A stretch of 36,203 nt of DNA from Puniceibacterium sp. IMCC21224 (GCF_001038505.1 NZ_LDPY01000009.1:1-36203), one strand, 5' to 3'. Shown: positions 1 to 8,901, numbered from the stretch's first letter. The notes: generated by a model not told the origin, from the sequence alone. Translations and numbers: made by a program.

Positions 1-1055
1 CGAAGCATCAGCAGGCAATAAATCGCCTCTTGCGCACCGGTGGCCCCCTGACTGTGGCCGGTCATGGATTTGGTCGAGCTAACGGGCGGCGTCTGGCCTT
101 CGCCGAATACCCGGCGCACGGCCTCGATTTCGCCAACATCGCCGACCGGGGTCGAGGTGCCGTGCGCATTGATGTAGCCGACTTTGCGGTCATGCAGGGT
201 TTGCAGGGCAAGCCGCATCGCCCGCTCGCCGCCTTCGCCGCTTGGCGCCACCATATCGTGGCCGTCGGACGTGGCCGCGTAGCCTGTCACTTCGGCGTAG
301 ATCTTGGCGCCGCGCGCCTTGGCGTGCTCCAACTCTTCCAGAACCAGAATGCCACCGCCGCCACCGATCACAAAACCGTCGCGGCCCGCGTCGAACGCGC
401 GCGACGCCTTTTCCGGGGTGTCGTTGTATTTGGACGACATTGCACCCATCGCGTCGAACAGGCAGGACAATGTCCAGTCCAGTTCCTCGCCACCACCGGC
501 GAACATCACGTCCTGCTTGCCCATCATGATCTGTTCCGCCGCGTTGCCGATGCAATGCAGCGAGGTCGAGCAAGCCGAAGTGATGGAGTAGTTGATGCCC
601 TTGATCTTGTAGGCCGTGCTAAGGTTGGCCGAGATCGTTGACGACATGCACTTGGGCACGGCGAATGGTCCGATCCGTTTTGGGGCGCCGGAATTCAGCA
701 CCACCTGATGCGCCATCAGCATGGCGCTGGTCGATGGTCCGCCGGACCCGGCCACAAGACCGGTACGCGGGTTCACGATGTCGGACTCTTCCAATCCCGC
801 GTCTGCAATCGCCTGCGCCATCGCAATATGGGCATAGGCCGCCCCTGGCCCCATAAAGCGCAATGTGCGCTTTTCGACATGTTCGCTTACATCCAGCTTG
901 ATATCGCCGGCGATCTGACTGCGAAACCCGCGTTCAGCCATATCCGCATTTGCGGTGATACCGGATGTCCCGGCCTTCAACGAGGCTAAAACCTCGGAGG
1001 CGTTGTTCCCGATGCTTGAGACGATACCCAAGCCTGTGACGACGACACGGCGCAT
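1..1055 (-). CDS. fabB: beta-ketoacyl-ACP synthase I (FabB), 3' end cut by window edge
   Basis: Condensing enzyme that elongates unsaturated acyl-ACP in type II fatty acid synthesis in the cytoplasm. Read on the minus strand from ATG at 1055, the protein begins [18 protein letters not shown], a typical KAS start. The catalytic cysteine lies in ITSACSTS, and the two active-site histidines lie in [11 protein letters not shown] and [11 protein letters not shown]. About 351 residues are visible, and only the last C-terminal part is missing beyond position 1. An AGGGGAG ribosome-binding site sits 7 bases before the ATG. It lies downstream of fabA on the same strand with a 265-bp gap, matching the fabA-fabB arrangement of alphaproteobacteria that make unsaturated fatty acids anaerobically. 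The assignment to KAS I rather than KAS II rests mainly on the fabA neighbour. Confidence 0.95.
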   Translation of the reverse strand, partial: MRRVVVTGLGIVSSIGNNASEVLASLKAGTSGITANADMAERGFRSQIAGDIKLDVSEHVEKRTLRFMGPGAAYAHIAMAQAIADAGLEESDIVNPRTGLVAGSGGPSTSAMLMAHQVVLNSGAPKRIGPFAVPKCMSSTISANLSTAYKIKGINYSITSACSTSLHCIGNAAEQIMMGKQDVMFAGGGEELDWTLSCLFDAMGAMSSKYNDTPEKASRAFDAGRDGFVIGGGGGILVLEELEHAKARGAKIYAEVTGYAATSDGHDMVAPSGEGGERAMRLALQTLHDRKVGYINAHGTSTPVGDVGEIEAVRRVFGEGQTPPVSSTKSMTGHSQGATGAQEAIYCLLML

Positions 1056-1320
1056 GCGCGCACTCCCCTGCAATTAGTGTTGACTGTGTATGGCATCGCG
1101 GGGGAGAGACGCAAGGTTGGCGGGATGCCGATGTCCGCGTTTTCGGCGCGGACAGTCAGGACGCGCCGGTTTGGGACCACATTGCGAGTACGGTCTTTTG
1201 CACGAAACCAGATTGATGGGGGTCTATCTGATCTTCTCGGGCGCACTACGCACAGACATCGAAACTACGCGCCCCAAAGAGGTACGGGACGGTGAAATCT
1301 GACGGCGTGGATCGGGTCGT

Positions 1321-1830
1321 TCAGCTTTCCGACAGCGCGACCTTCATGTCTTTGACCTGATAGATTACCTCGCCGTCCGCCTCGACGATACCGTCGGCGA
1401 CGCCCATGGTCAGGCGGCGGGTCTGGATCGCCTTGGTAAAGTCGATCTTGTAAGTCAGCATTTTGCGGTCTGGCCGGACCATGCCTGTCAGCTTGACCTC
1501 GCCCACGCCCAGCGCATAGCCGCGCCCCAGCCAGCCGCGCCAGCCAAGATTAAAGCCGGTCAGCTGCCAAAGGCCATCCAGCCCCAGACAGCCCGGCATG
1601 ATCGGGTTGCCAGGAAAGTGGCAGTCAAAAAACCAGAGGTCGGGCGTGATGTCGAATTCAGCCAAAACATGGCCCTTGCCGTGCAGGCCGCCGTCGCCAG
1701 AAATATCGGTGATGCGATCCATCATCAGCATCGGCGGCGCGGGCAGCTGCGCATTTCCGGGGCCAAACAGCTCTCCGCGTGCGCATTTCAGCAGGTCATC
1801 TTTGTCAAACTGGCTCGGATAGTCGGCCAT
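1321..1830 (-). CDS. fabA: 3-hydroxydecanoyl-ACP dehydratase/isomerase (FabA)
   Basis: Dehydrates 3-hydroxyacyl-ACP and isomerises trans-2- to cis-3-decenoyl-ACP, the branch point to unsaturated fatty acids. I chose the ATG at 1830 (MADYPSQF), giving 169 residues, the usual FabA length; an in-frame start at 1845 would add five residues. The hot-dog fold active-site histidine is in [14 protein letters not shown] and the catalytic aspartate in [11 protein letters not shown]. It is transcribed towards fabB and divergently from the Fur-family gene at 2007, with a 176-bp intergenic region that must hold both promoters. The fabA-fabB pairing supports the assignment to FabA rather than FabZ, as do the length and the [10 protein letters not shown] signature. 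Confidence 0.95.
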   Translation of the reverse strand: MADYPSQFDKDDLLKCARGELFGPGNAQLPAPPMLMMDRITDISGDGGLHGKGHVLAEFDITPDLWFFDCHFPGNPIMPGCLGLDGLWQLTGFNLGWRGWLGRGYALGVGEVKLTGMVRPDRKMLTYKIDFTKAIQTRRLTMGVADGIVEADGEVIYQVKDMKVALSES

Positions 1831-2006
1831 ATTGCCACGCCTCATGTGTTGGTTTTTCCGATCCGTCCCCGTCTAGCACTCGTGCAGCGCAGGGCGCAAG
1901 CCTGCGTATGCGGCTGTTCCGCGCACCAGGGTGTGGCAATTTCGTTTGAAATTCCAGTGGATGACGCTCTATATATATATCACACAGCAAGAGGACCGAA
2001 CACAGC

Positions 2007-2426
2007 ATGACACCGCAAGCCGCGCAACGGGGAACTGATTGGCTGGACCGCGCCGGGCTGCGGTCGACCAGGCAGCGTGTGACGCTGGCGGCTCTGCTTG
2101 TCGGGGACGGGCAGAACCGGCACGTCACGGCAGAAAGTCTGTTTGCCTCGGCCCGTGATCAGGGCACACGGGTATCGCTGGCGACGGTTTACAACACCCT
2201 AAAGGCATTCTGCGACGCCGGTCTGATGCAAGAGGTGACGGTGGATGGCTCAAAAAGCTATTTCGACACCAACACCCACGATCATCCGCATTTCTACTGG
2301 GAAGAGGACGGTCGACTGACCGATGCGCCGCTTGACCAGCTGGAAATCGCTCGGTTGCCCACCGCCCCGGACGGGGCCGAGATTGCCAGTGTCGACGTGG
2401 TGATCCGCCTGCGCCGCACGCGCTGA
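2007..2426 (+). CDS. irr: Fur-family transcriptional regulator, Irr-like
   Basis: Ferric-uptake-regulator family protein of 139 residues. The N-terminal winged helix contains GLRSTRQRVTLAALL and the recognition region VSLATVYNTLKAFCDAGL. The C-terminal part has the HDHPHFYWEEDGRL segment that occupies the metal/haem-sensing position. In alphaproteobacteria, Irr represses or activates iron genes according to haem availability. I favour Irr over Fur or Zur because the protein is short, lacks the C-terminal CxxC pairs of Fur/Zur, and lies next to fabA, a neighbourhood I recall for Rhodobacterales irr. The ATG has an AGAGGA ribosome-binding site, and a TATATATATA tract about 30 bases upstream could serve as the -10 region. 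It ends 6 bases from the convergent nagA stop. Confidence 0.75.
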   Translation: MTPQAAQRGTDWLDRAGLRSTRQRVTLAALLVGDGQNRHVTAESLFASARDQGTRVSLATVYNTLKAFCDAGLMQEVTVDGSKSYFDTNTHDHPHFYWEEDGRLTDAPLDQLEIARLPTAPDGAEIASVDVVIRLRRTR

Positions 2427-2432
2427 GCCGCC

Positions 2433-3585
2433 TTAACCAAGGCGCAGCGATGTGCCGCCTTGCCAGACTGCTTGCAATGCCATGTGGTCGTCCAGATGCA
2501 CCAGATCGGCACCGCCGCCAACCTTGATATGCCCAAGGTCCGTACGCCCGATGGCCGCAGCAGGGGCTGCGGTTGCCATCGCCAGAGCATTGTCCAGCGG
2601 CACACCCAACCCGATCAGATTGCGCAACGCCTGCGGCAGATCCAGATCTGCCCCGGCGAGAGTCCCATCCGCCAGCGCCAAGCGACCGCCCTGCCGGAAC
2701 ACGCGCTGGCCGGTCAGAACGAATTCAGGCAACTCCACCCCGGCACAGGCCATCGCATCGCTGACCAAAAAGATCTGACCTGGACCGACCTTGGCACGCA
2801 GCGCCAGCAAGAGCGTCTGCCCATGCACATGGTGAAGGTCCGCGATCAGCCCCGCGTGCAGCGCACCCGCGCCCAGCGCCGCCCCCCACCAACCCAGGTT
2901 CACGACTGCCCAGCGGGCTCATGGCGTTGAAAAGATGCGTGACCATGCTGGCCCCAGCGGCCACGGCGGCCGTTACCTGTGCATGACTGCAATCGCTGTG
3001 GCCCAGCGACACCACCGCCCCCGCCGAAACAAGCGCGGCAATCTGATCCGGGGTCACACTCTCGGGGGCCAGCGTCACCACCAGAGTCGGCAAATCCCGG
3101 GCGGCATCCTGCAACACAGCCAAATCCTCTGCGGCCATGGGCCGGATCAAATCGCCGTCATGGGCACCCTTGCGCGACCGCGCAAGATGCGGCCCTTCGA
3201 GGTGAAGCCCGCCAATCCCCGGCACCCCCTGATCCAGCGCAGCGCGCACCGCCCCGACTGCAGCCGCCACGCGATCGGGTGTGTCAGTGATCAGCGTCGG
3301 CAGAATTGTTGTCGCCCCCAGCCGCGCATGCGCGGAGGCCATGCAGCGCAATGTGTCCATGTCGGGCGAATCGTTGAACAACAGCCCGCCACCGCCATTG
3401 ACCTGAACATCCACCAGACCGGGCGCGAGGATGCCACCATTCAGCCGGACTACTTGCGCGCCCACAAGCAGCGCCCCGGCATCGACCAGCGCGATGATCC
3501 GCGCGCCCTCGACGACAACGGCTTTGCCATCCTGCAACACGGCACCATCAAAGATCCGTGCGCCCGTCAGCACCTGTATTGTCAC
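2433..3585 (-). pseudogene. nagA: N-acetylglucosamine-6-phosphate deacetylase (NagA), one-base frameshift
   Basis: Amidohydrolase that converts GlcNAc-6-P to GlcN-6-P and acetate. Translation starts at GTG 3585 and overlaps the kinase stop (GTGA). The first frame carries GGILAPGLVDVQVNGGGG, GLHLEGPHLARSRKGAHD, SLGHSDCSHAQ and THLFNAMSPLGSREPGLVG. The second frame, from about 2890 to the stop at 2433, carries GAGALHAGLIADLHHVHG, FLVSDAMACAG and the family's C-terminal segment. The frames join if one base is removed from a run of six C (plus strand) at 2882-2887. Together they give a full-length deacetylase of about 380 residues with all metal and substrate motifs. The break is either a homopolymer sequencing error, which I think more likely, or a very fresh mutation. 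It forms an operon with the upstream kinase for GlcNAc/chitin or cell-wall amino-sugar use. Confidence 0.85.
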
Positions 3586-4454
3586 GCCGTAACCTCGGCG
3601 GCGAAACGTTCCGCCAGAACCAGCGCCCCGTCCAGCGCGCGACCTTCGGGTTCCACCAAACTGGCCTGAATTTCGACGCCGAGATATCCAGCGTAGGCGT
3701 TGGCCACACCGCCCAGCAGGCAAAATGCCTCACCCGCACGCCAGCCCAACACCAGCAGCGCCCGCTCGATATAGGCCGCGCCGTCCTGCAGCAGCGCCAC
3801 AGCCACCGCATCCTCGGCCTCGGCGGCCGCGACAACCATTGGCGCAAGACGGGCAAAATCCACCGGGCGCGCGGCCTGGGCATAGAGGATGATTTCAGAC
3901 GCGCCGCCAAACGTGTCGATCACTTCGCGGGTCAGTTCGGTGGCGTCACACATGCCCTCGGACGCCCGCAGCGACTGGCGAAGCAGACTGCGCCCCATCC
4001 ACGCCCCGGATGCATCGTCCCCCAGAACCAGCCCGTGACCGCCAACAAAAGCCATGCCACCCGCGCTCTGACGCGCGACAAACGATCCTGTCCCCAGTCC
4101 TGCCACCACGCCACGCCGCAGACCCAACGCACCCACGACGGCGGCTGGACGATCCTCTTGCACACGCAGCCGCGCCAGCGGAATAGCATCGGCCAGACGC
4201 GACCCCAACTCGGGCTTGATCATCCCGGCAAGGCCGAGATAGGTCGGCACCTCAGCCAACACATCCAGCCGCACACCCGCCTTGGCCGACAGCGCCTCTA
4301 GCCCCTCCCACAGGGCCGCAACCGCACCATCGAAATCACTGGTCAGGTTGGCACCCGGACCTTCGTGTTCGAGTCTCTGACCCTCCCATATTAATGCAAA
4401 ACGGCAGCTTGTGCCGCCGCCATCTACAGCCAAAAGAGGTGTCATATCAGTCAT
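3582..4454 (-). CDS. N-acetylglucosamine kinase-like, BadF/BadG/BcrA/BcrD ATPase family
   Basis: ASKHA-fold sugar kinase predicted to phosphorylate GlcNAc to GlcNAc-6-P, the substrate of NagA encoded just downstream. The phosphate-1 motif LLAVDGGGTSCRFALI is at the N terminus. The second phosphate loop GVVAGLGTGSFVARQ is followed by GGHGLVLGDDASGAWMGR, and a C-terminal adenosine-type motif FCLLGGVANAY follows. I placed the start at ATG 4454 (MTDMTPLLAVDGG, 290 residues); ATG 4445 is equally possible, and neither has a good Shine-Dalgarno. A longer frame continues upstream through the tRNA gene and is spurious. The stop overlaps the nagA start by 4 bases, so the pair is translationally coupled. 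Anhydro-MurNAc or glucosamine are possible alternative substrates. Confidence 0.8.
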   Translation of the reverse strand: MTDMTPLLAVDGGGTSCRFALIWEGQRLEHEGPGANLTSDFDGAVAALWEGLEALSAKAGVRLDVLAEVPTYLGLAGMIKPELGSRLADAIPLARLRVQEDRPAAVVGALGLRRGVVAGLGTGSFVARQSAGGMAFVGGHGLVLGDDASGAWMGRSLLRQSLRASEGMCDATELTREVIDTFGGASEIILYAQAARPVDFARLAPMVVAAAEAEDAVAVALLQDGAAYIERALLVLGWRAGEAFCLLGGVANAYAGYLGVEIQASLVEPEGRALDGALVLAERFAAEVTA

Positions 4455-4501
4455 CAGCGCGGTTATTGCCCGTGGCGGCCCGTTGAGCGGACCTTGTTCG
4501 C

Positions 4502-4585
4502 TGGTACCCGCGACCGGATTCGAACCGGTACGGCTTGCGCCTGGAGATTTTAAGTCTCCTGTGTCTACCATTCCACCACGCGGGC
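4502..4585 (-). tRNA. tRNA-Leu(UAA)
   Basis: On the minus strand the acceptor stem GCCCGCG (from 4585) pairs with CGCGGGT, followed by ACCA at 4505-4502, so CCA is encoded. The anticodon arm is GAGA-CTTAAAA-TCTC with anticodon TAA. A long class II variable arm (AGGCGCAAGCCGT) and a GGTTCGAATCC T-loop complete the cloverleaf. The crossover boundary of the integrated element lies at 4547, immediately 3' of the anticodon. The 3' half is therefore chromosomal, while the 5' half (4547-4585) and everything upstream of it is sequence that also occurs at 27800. Confidence 0.95.
4547..4585. other. attL: left junction of the element within tRNA-Leu
   Basis: From ATTTTAAGTCTCC at 4547 onward the sequence is the same as from 27800 onward, while the bases to the left differ (CTGGAG here, CCAGAGA there). 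The break falls in the anticodon stem-loop, a standard crossover position for tyrosine recombinases. The shared tRNA part extends to 4585, but the right limit of the att core cannot be seen because the repeat continues for 8.4 kb. Confidence 0.75.
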
Positions 4586-4758
4586 AACCAGTTGGTTTCG
4601 CTGCGAAAAATGATGGTGAACACCCCGAAATCCGTCAGACAAGGCGGCCACAACGGCCACAAGATGTCGGCACAGTCACACAAAACCCGGCACAGCAAGA
4701 AATATCTATCCCGCTTTGGAAGCTAAGTCCAGATTTTGAAAGGTACTTTTGGGGGCCA

Positions 4759-5037
4759 GTGGGTAGGTCGGGCGAGAGCTGGGAATGGCAGCTTGCGTCG
4801 TTGGGGCGTGGGTATGGTCCGGTCCGACTTCCCAGAAACCGGGCACAATTCCGGGCACACCAAATATCGTATGCTATGACGACTGGAACCGACCCCGGCC
4901 CAATGCTGGTTTGCCACTCCTGCGACAACCCGAAATGCGTTCGTCCCGCCCATCTGCACAGTCTGGAGCCGCGAAAACAGATTCAACGAGCCAAAGAGCA
5001 ACCCCATCGCATAGAGGACGGCGTATATGGGATGTGA
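4759..5037 (+). CDS. HNH endonuclease, start uncertain (possibly degraded)
   Basis: Small HNH nuclease of the phage/homing type. The conserved core reads WEWQLASLGRGYGPVRL, then FRAHQISYAMTTG, then LVCHSCDNPKCVRPAHLHSL. The CDNP-C-V-P-HL pattern is the zinc/HNH signature, and H in RAHQISY fits the fold. Homology to such nucleases seems to begin slightly earlier, at PDFERYFWG. No ATG or convincing TTG is available there, so I used GTG 4759 as the only visible start (92 residues). In the copy at the element junction the same frame is open to an ATG at 27778. The stop overlaps the ATG of the next gene. HNH genes next to methyltransferase genes are common at phage and island ends. Confidence 0.6.
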   Translation: MGRSGESWEWQLASLGRGYGPVRLPRNRAQFRAHQISYAMTTGTDPGPMLVCHSCDNPKCVRPAHLHSLEPRKQIQRAKEQPHRIEDGVYGM

Positions 5038-5392
5038 ACTGATCCATGGGAGCTGCATGGAGGTGCTTCGAGGCATGCCGTCTGAGAGCATCGATGCGGT
5101 GGTAACCGACCCTACGTACGAACAGACCCCCTTGGCTTGGGACCGATGGCCGGATGGATGGCCGACAGAAGTTGCGCGAGTGCTCAAACCCACCGGATCA
5201 ATGTTGGTGTTTGGTACGCTGCGGATGTTCCTTGACCGACGCGACGACTTCCATGATTGGCGGATGGCACAGGACATCGTCCAAGAAAAGCAGAGCGGAT
5301 CTAGCATGCTCGCCGATCGCTTCCCCCAGCCCAAAGCGGCCCTGCCCACCACACCAGACCCTCGGCGTGAGGTCAGTCACGTCCGGCCCTGA
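5027..5392 (+). pseudogene. Truncated beta-class DNA methyltransferase (N-terminal part)
   Basis: The N-terminal half of an N4-cytosine/N6-adenine DNA methyltransferase of the phage type. It begins MGCELIHGSCMEVLRGMPSESID, followed by catalytic motif IV as AVVTDPTY (DPPY in most relatives). The conserved ARVLKPTGSMLVFGTLR and QDIVQEKQSGSSMLADRF follow. After about residue 98 the sequence stops resembling the family (PQPKAALPTT...), and the SAM-binding FxGxG region is absent, so an active enzyme is unlikely. It overlaps the HNH stop by 11 bases. The same truncation is present in the second copy, so it predates the duplication. Confidence 0.75.
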
Positions 5393-5617
5393 CCTGCCGT
5401 TCGCTTCATTGCCGAGCGCTGCGGTGCAGCTTCACCAGACCGGCCATTCGTCCACCGTGCAGCATTTTCGGTGGGTGAAGGTCGGCAGAGCGGACGAAGT
5501 GTGAATTCGCTGCAGTTTTACCAATGGTGGGTTTCGTCGCATTGCGACCGAAGTGAGCAAGGTGAAATCGCTTGCGACTACGGCTAGCAAGAGTGATCTC
5601 GGTTCTCTCTTCTTCGT

Positions 5618-6484
5618 TCAGATCCAGCGCAAATGGTCGCAGATACCGGCAAGCTCGAGGTCGGAAAACTGATGTCTGATCAGGCCATAAGTACGCGTTA
5701 ATGTCTCGGGGGTTTTCATGTCACCCATGTCGGTGGCATGAATGCCGCCCGCAACAAAGTAAGCGGCAAATCCGTTCTGGGCAGCGCCTTTGATATCTGT
5801 CGGCAAGCCATCACCCACAACAAGTATTCGACTTTTTGAAATCGTGCGCCCCGCAATGATGGTCATTTGCGTCAGGGCCGCTTGATAAATTGGTGCCTCT
5901 GGCTTGCCCGCATAGGTGACTTTGCCGCCAAGTTTTGCGTAGAGCTGCGCGATTGATCCCGCACAGATCACTATGCGGTGACCGCTTCTCACGACCAAGT
6001 CAGGGTTGGCGCAGATCATATCGATTGCATTGCCCCGCATTTCCCGCAATAGCGGTTCATAGATGTCAGCGCTTTCAATCCCGTCATCCAGAGGGCCGGT
6101 CAGTAGACACAGCTTGGTGTCCCGACTGCCGACCAATGGGTGTGTCAGGCCTTCCAAGATAGACTGGTCCCGCACCGGGCCGAAGTGAAACAAAGGCGTG
6201 TCGGGCCGCTTTTGCAGCAGCGATGTGGTCACATCGCCTGATGTGACCACGGCATCAAAGGCTTCGCGCGGGACGCCAAGTCGCGCCAGTTGCGGATAGA
6301 TAACATGGTTGGACCGCGGAGCGTTGGTGATCAACACGACTATCCCGCCCTGTGCCCGATATCTGCATAAGGCATCTACCGCGTCCGGAAAGGCGGCAAC
6401 GCCGTTGTGCAAGACACCCCAGATGTCGCAGAGTATGCCGTCATAGTGTGGTGCTAGATCACTGAGTGGCATGAGTTTGGCCAT
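5618..6484 (-). CDS. HAD-superfamily class IIA phosphatase (TIGR01459-like)
   Basis: A 288-residue cytoplasmic HAD hydrolase with a class IIA cap, related to NagD/4-nitrophenylphosphatase. Motif I is YDGILCDIWGVLHNG, with nucleophile D20 and W22 in place of the second Asp, as in the alphaproteobacterial subgroup I know as TIGR01459. Motif II is VVLITNAPR, motif III lysine is in YAGKPEAPIY, and motif IV is LVVGDGLPTDIKGA. The ATG at 6484 (MAKLMPLSDLAPHYDG) is the natural start. It is divergent from the transaminase/CDP-alcohol operon, with a 404-bp gap, so a role in the same pathway (for example dephosphorylating a head-group precursor) is possible but unproven. The natural substrate is unknown. 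Confidence 0.85.
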   Translation of the reverse strand: MAKLMPLSDLAPHYDGILCDIWGVLHNGVAAFPDAVDALCRYRAQGGIVVLITNAPRSNHVIYPQLARLGVPREAFDAVVTSGDVTTSLLQKRPDTPLFHFGPVRDQSILEGLTHPLVGSRDTKLCLLTGPLDDGIESADIYEPLLREMRGNAIDMICANPDLVVRSGHRIVICAGSIAQLYAKLGGKVTYAGKPEAPIYQAALTQMTIIAGRTISKSRILVVGDGLPTDIKGAAQNGFAAYFVAGGIHATDMGDMKTPETLTRTYGLIRHQFSDLELAGICDHLRWI

Positions 6485-6888
6485 AAGACCCGTGGACTAC
6501 GGCCCGGCACGCGCCCAGTCAAGCGCCGCATAGGTCGCTTGCTATTTGCGTTTTTGCTCTGTAATTATGCATCTTCGCGATCAGTCAGGATCGCAGACAA
6601 TACGCGACAAGGTTACCCGCTTCGGCGCAACTTGCCTGCCTACCACGACATTTGAATAGGTTTTTTAGGCCGACGGTGCGCTGGTTTTCAGCACGCAATG
6701 ATGTCCAATTCCACGAGATGTGTGGAGTGAAGTCTTTTTCAGAACCGCCTGCGTTCAATTTCCGGACGCCATATTCCACGGCATCTTTTCAGGCTGTGTT
6801 TTCGAAATCGATTTGTGCCCTCTCGGTGTTCACGCGCGTTCCTCGCACGTGGAGATATCATGGGCGTAGCGGCTTTGTGTCCAGGCAC
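6485..6888. other. Divergent intergenic region with a hairpin
   Basis: No gene is supported here. A reading frame is open upstream of the transaminase start but does not resemble that family. An inverted repeat GCGATC-AGTCAG-GATCGC lies at 6577-6594 and could be an operator or RNA hairpin. The region must carry the promoters of the HAD gene and of the rightward operon. It is more AT-rich than the surrounding genes. Confidence 0.4.
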
Positions 6889-8103
6889 ATGAGGTCGAAG
6901 AAGATTGAACTTGTTTTGGACAAATACCTGCTTTTCACCCCCGGCCCCGTCAATGTGGCCGCTTCCCTTCGCAATGCGATCTGCAAAGAAGACATCTGCC
7001 ACCGCGAACCCGACTTTGATGGTCTATTGGCGAGCATAGAACAAAAGCTGCTTTCGCTGTTCGAAATTAAAAAACGCGACCGCTACCGCGCCGTTGTTAT
7101 CACTGGCTCAGGGACTGCCGCAAATGAGGCGATCTTGTCCTCTGTGGTAGGGACCGGCGCGATTCTGATCCTGTCGAATGGCGAATTTGGGGAGCGTTTG
7201 CATAAAACCTCGCTCATTCACAACAAGCACACCTATCTACTGCAACAGCCTTGGGGAATGCCTTTCGATCCGGACCAGATCGCGACCTACCTTGCTGCCC
7301 ATAAGATCGATGCAATCGCGATGGTCCATCACGAGACTTGCTCTGGGATGCTGAACCCGCTCGCTGCGATCGGTGCAATGGCGAAGGCCCATGGCGCGAT
7401 CTTTGTCGTCGATGGCGTCAGTTCTGTCGGTGCCGAAGTCGTTGATATGGAAGGTTGCAATATTGCCTTTTGTTCTAGTTCCAGCTCCAAGGCCATCGGG
7501 TCATATCCCGGACTTTCATTCGTGATCGGGCGCAAGAAACAGTTCAAAAAGCTGAAACTGCATGCCGCCAAGACAACATACCTCAACCTCGCGACGTTCT
7601 ACGGCTTTCTCAAGCGACATAGCCAAACACCCAATACGCCTGCTGTTCCGCTTTTTTTTGCCTTTGATCAAGCGCTCACCAACATTCTGTCCGAGGGCGT
7701 CGCCAACCGTTTCGCACGGATACGGGCCCGCGCGGGCCAGCTTCGGCTGGGTATGCGAAAGCTTAATCTTGAGTTTGTTCTGGATGAAGAGGACATGTGC
7801 GCGATCCTGACGACAGTCAGGGTGCCCCCGTCGATCTATATCCGGGAATTGCGAGACAAGCTGCGCGAGAAATCAATTATCATCTACGAGGGCAAAGGCT
7901 GTTTTGCCGGGAAAGTCTTTCAGGTTGGCAATATCGGCGAATTATCTGATCATGATATTCAATTCTTCCTCAGCACGTTGAGGAGCGTGTTGCTAGAACT
8001 GCAGGCAAAAGCCGTCGACGGTATCGCCCCTATCAGACCGATGACCGCCAAACCAACCATTCAGGCACTTCCAAAGCCAAAGTTGGCAAAGATCCTATCA
8101 TGA
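6889..8103 (+). CDS. Class V PLP aminotransferase, 2-aminoethylphosphonate transaminase-like
   Basis: Fold-type I aminotransferase of the AEP:pyruvate transaminase (PhnW)/alanine-glyoxylate branch. It has YLLFTPGPVNVAASLRNAI at the N terminus, VITGSGTAANEAIL for cofactor phosphate contacts, VHHETCSGMLNPL and IFVVDGVSSVGAEVVDM with the pyridine-N aspartate. The Schiff-base lysine is K201 in SSSSSKAIGSYPG, where AEP transaminases have SNKCLEGVPG. With ATG 6889 (MRSKKIELVLDKYLL) it has 404 residues. The frame is open further upstream but that part is unlike the family. It overlaps the next gene by 4 bases (ATGA). With the two downstream genes it suggests an amino-bearing head group that is activated and transferred. 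No phosphoenolpyruvate mutase or phosphonopyruvate decarboxylase is visible, so the substrate may not be a phosphonate. Confidence 0.8.
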   Translation: MRSKKIELVLDKYLLFTPGPVNVAASLRNAICKEDICHREPDFDGLLASIEQKLLSLFEIKKRDRYRAVVITGSGTAANEAILSSVVGTGAILILSNGEFGERLHKTSLIHNKHTYLLQQPWGMPFDPDQIATYLAAHKIDAIAMVHHETCSGMLNPLAAIGAMAKAHGAIFVVDGVSSVGAEVVDMEGCNIAFCSSSSSKAIGSYPGLSFVIGRKKQFKKLKLHAAKTTYLNLATFYGFLKRHSQTPNTPAVPLFFAFDQALTNILSEGVANRFARIRARAGQLRLGMRKLNLEFVLDEEDMCAILTTVRVPPSIYIRELRDKLREKSIIIYEGKGCFAGKVFQVGNIGELSDHDIQFFLSTLRSVLLELQAKAVDGIAPIRPMTAKPTIQALPKPKLAKILS

Positions 8104-8867
8104 CTGATAAGATTACGCGGCTTTGGACGACAAAGACCAAAGAGGACGAATGGTGGTCTTCGTTTGTCACCGCGCCATTAGGGATCTTTGCAAACTATTG
8201 GGCCGTTGATATTCCGGCGATTACGCCAAACCGTCTCACCGCCGCATCCTTTGCGGTCGCTGTCGCCGCGACCTTGTGCATTTTGATCGGCGGTTTTGGC
8301 TGGTTCATGGCCGCGGCTATCCTGATCCATCTTAGCCACATTCTGGATTGCATGGACGGCCAAATGGCCCGCTACAGAAAAGTGTCGTCACCGGTCGGTA
8401 GCTACTTTGACCGTTTAACAGATCAGGTCCAGATCACGCTATGGTTTGGGGCGGCTGGTTATGCTGCCTATGCGCAATCGCTCAGCGTCGTGCCGGTATT
8501 CCTCGCCCTGATCGGCATCGCGTTCTATGGGCTGCGCGGCTATGTGAAGTACATCGCGCTCCAAATCGAAACCGCGCTTGATCCCGAATATCCCGCAAGA
8601 ATGGTACACCTGAAACGGCAGGAACCGGTGGCCGGTTTGGGCTTTGGCGTCGTGGCAAATGTTAAATGGCTATTGAAGGAACAACCAAAGATTCTGGCAT
8701 TTGACGAAGGCGTGTTCATCTTCATGCTGTCAGCGGCGCTCATTTTTGACCAACTCACACCAATGCTGTGGATTTTCGCAGCAAGTCAGGTGATTTGGGG
8801 AACCCTAAAATCATGGCAGCGCGGCAAGAATATTGACGCAAACCAAAAGAGCATCATCCAGAAATAA
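8100..8867 (+). CDS. CDP-alcohol phosphatidyltransferase family membrane protein
   Basis: Integral membrane enzyme that transfers a phospho-alcohol or phosphono group from a CDP-activated donor to an acceptor alcohol. The family signature D-x2-D-G-x2-A-R-x8-G-x3-D-x3-D is complete: D83, D86, G87, A90-R91, G100, D104, D108 (DCMDGQMARYRKV...GSYFDRLTD). Several hydrophobic helices flank it (for example LTAASFAVAVAATLCILIGG and VVPVFLALIGIAFYGL). Length is 255 residues. It is coupled to the transaminase (ATGA overlap) and 34 bp ahead of the nucleotidyltransferase, which would supply its CDP-linked substrate. The extended soluble loop at about 150-200 (ALDPEYPARMVHLKRQE) is not typical of phosphatidylserine or phosphatidylglycerophosphate synthases. 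That fits a specialised capsule, lipid or phosphonolipid enzyme. Confidence 0.85.
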   Translation: MTDKITRLWTTKTKEDEWWSSFVTAPLGIFANYWAVDIPAITPNRLTAASFAVAVAATLCILIGGFGWFMAAAILIHLSHILDCMDGQMARYRKVSSPVGSYFDRLTDQVQITLWFGAAGYAAYAQSLSVVPVFLALIGIAFYGLRGYVKYIALQIETALDPEYPARMVHLKRQEPVAGLGFGVVANVKWLLKEQPKILAFDEGVFIFMLSAALIFDQLTPMLWIFAASQVIWGTLKSWQRGKNIDANQKSIIQK

Positions 8868-8901
8868 TCCCCCACATCGCTAATGAAGTCAGGACAAACT
8901 C

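Noticed and set aside
2460..3669. Long plus-strand frames opposite nagA and the kinase gene
   Set aside because: The minus strand carries clear amidohydrolase and kinase motifs. The plus frames have no family character.
4411..4600. Coding frames running through the tRNA-Leu gene on both strands (extended kinase start, extended HNH start)
   Set aside because: They read through a perfect tRNA cloverleaf. The kinase family starts at MTPLLAVDGGG, and tRNA-antisense peptides are a common artefact.
6652..6888. N-terminal extension of the aminotransferase
   Set aside because: The frame opens with a TTG. The residues do not resemble the family, and ATG 6889 gives the normal start just before the LLFTPGPVN motif.
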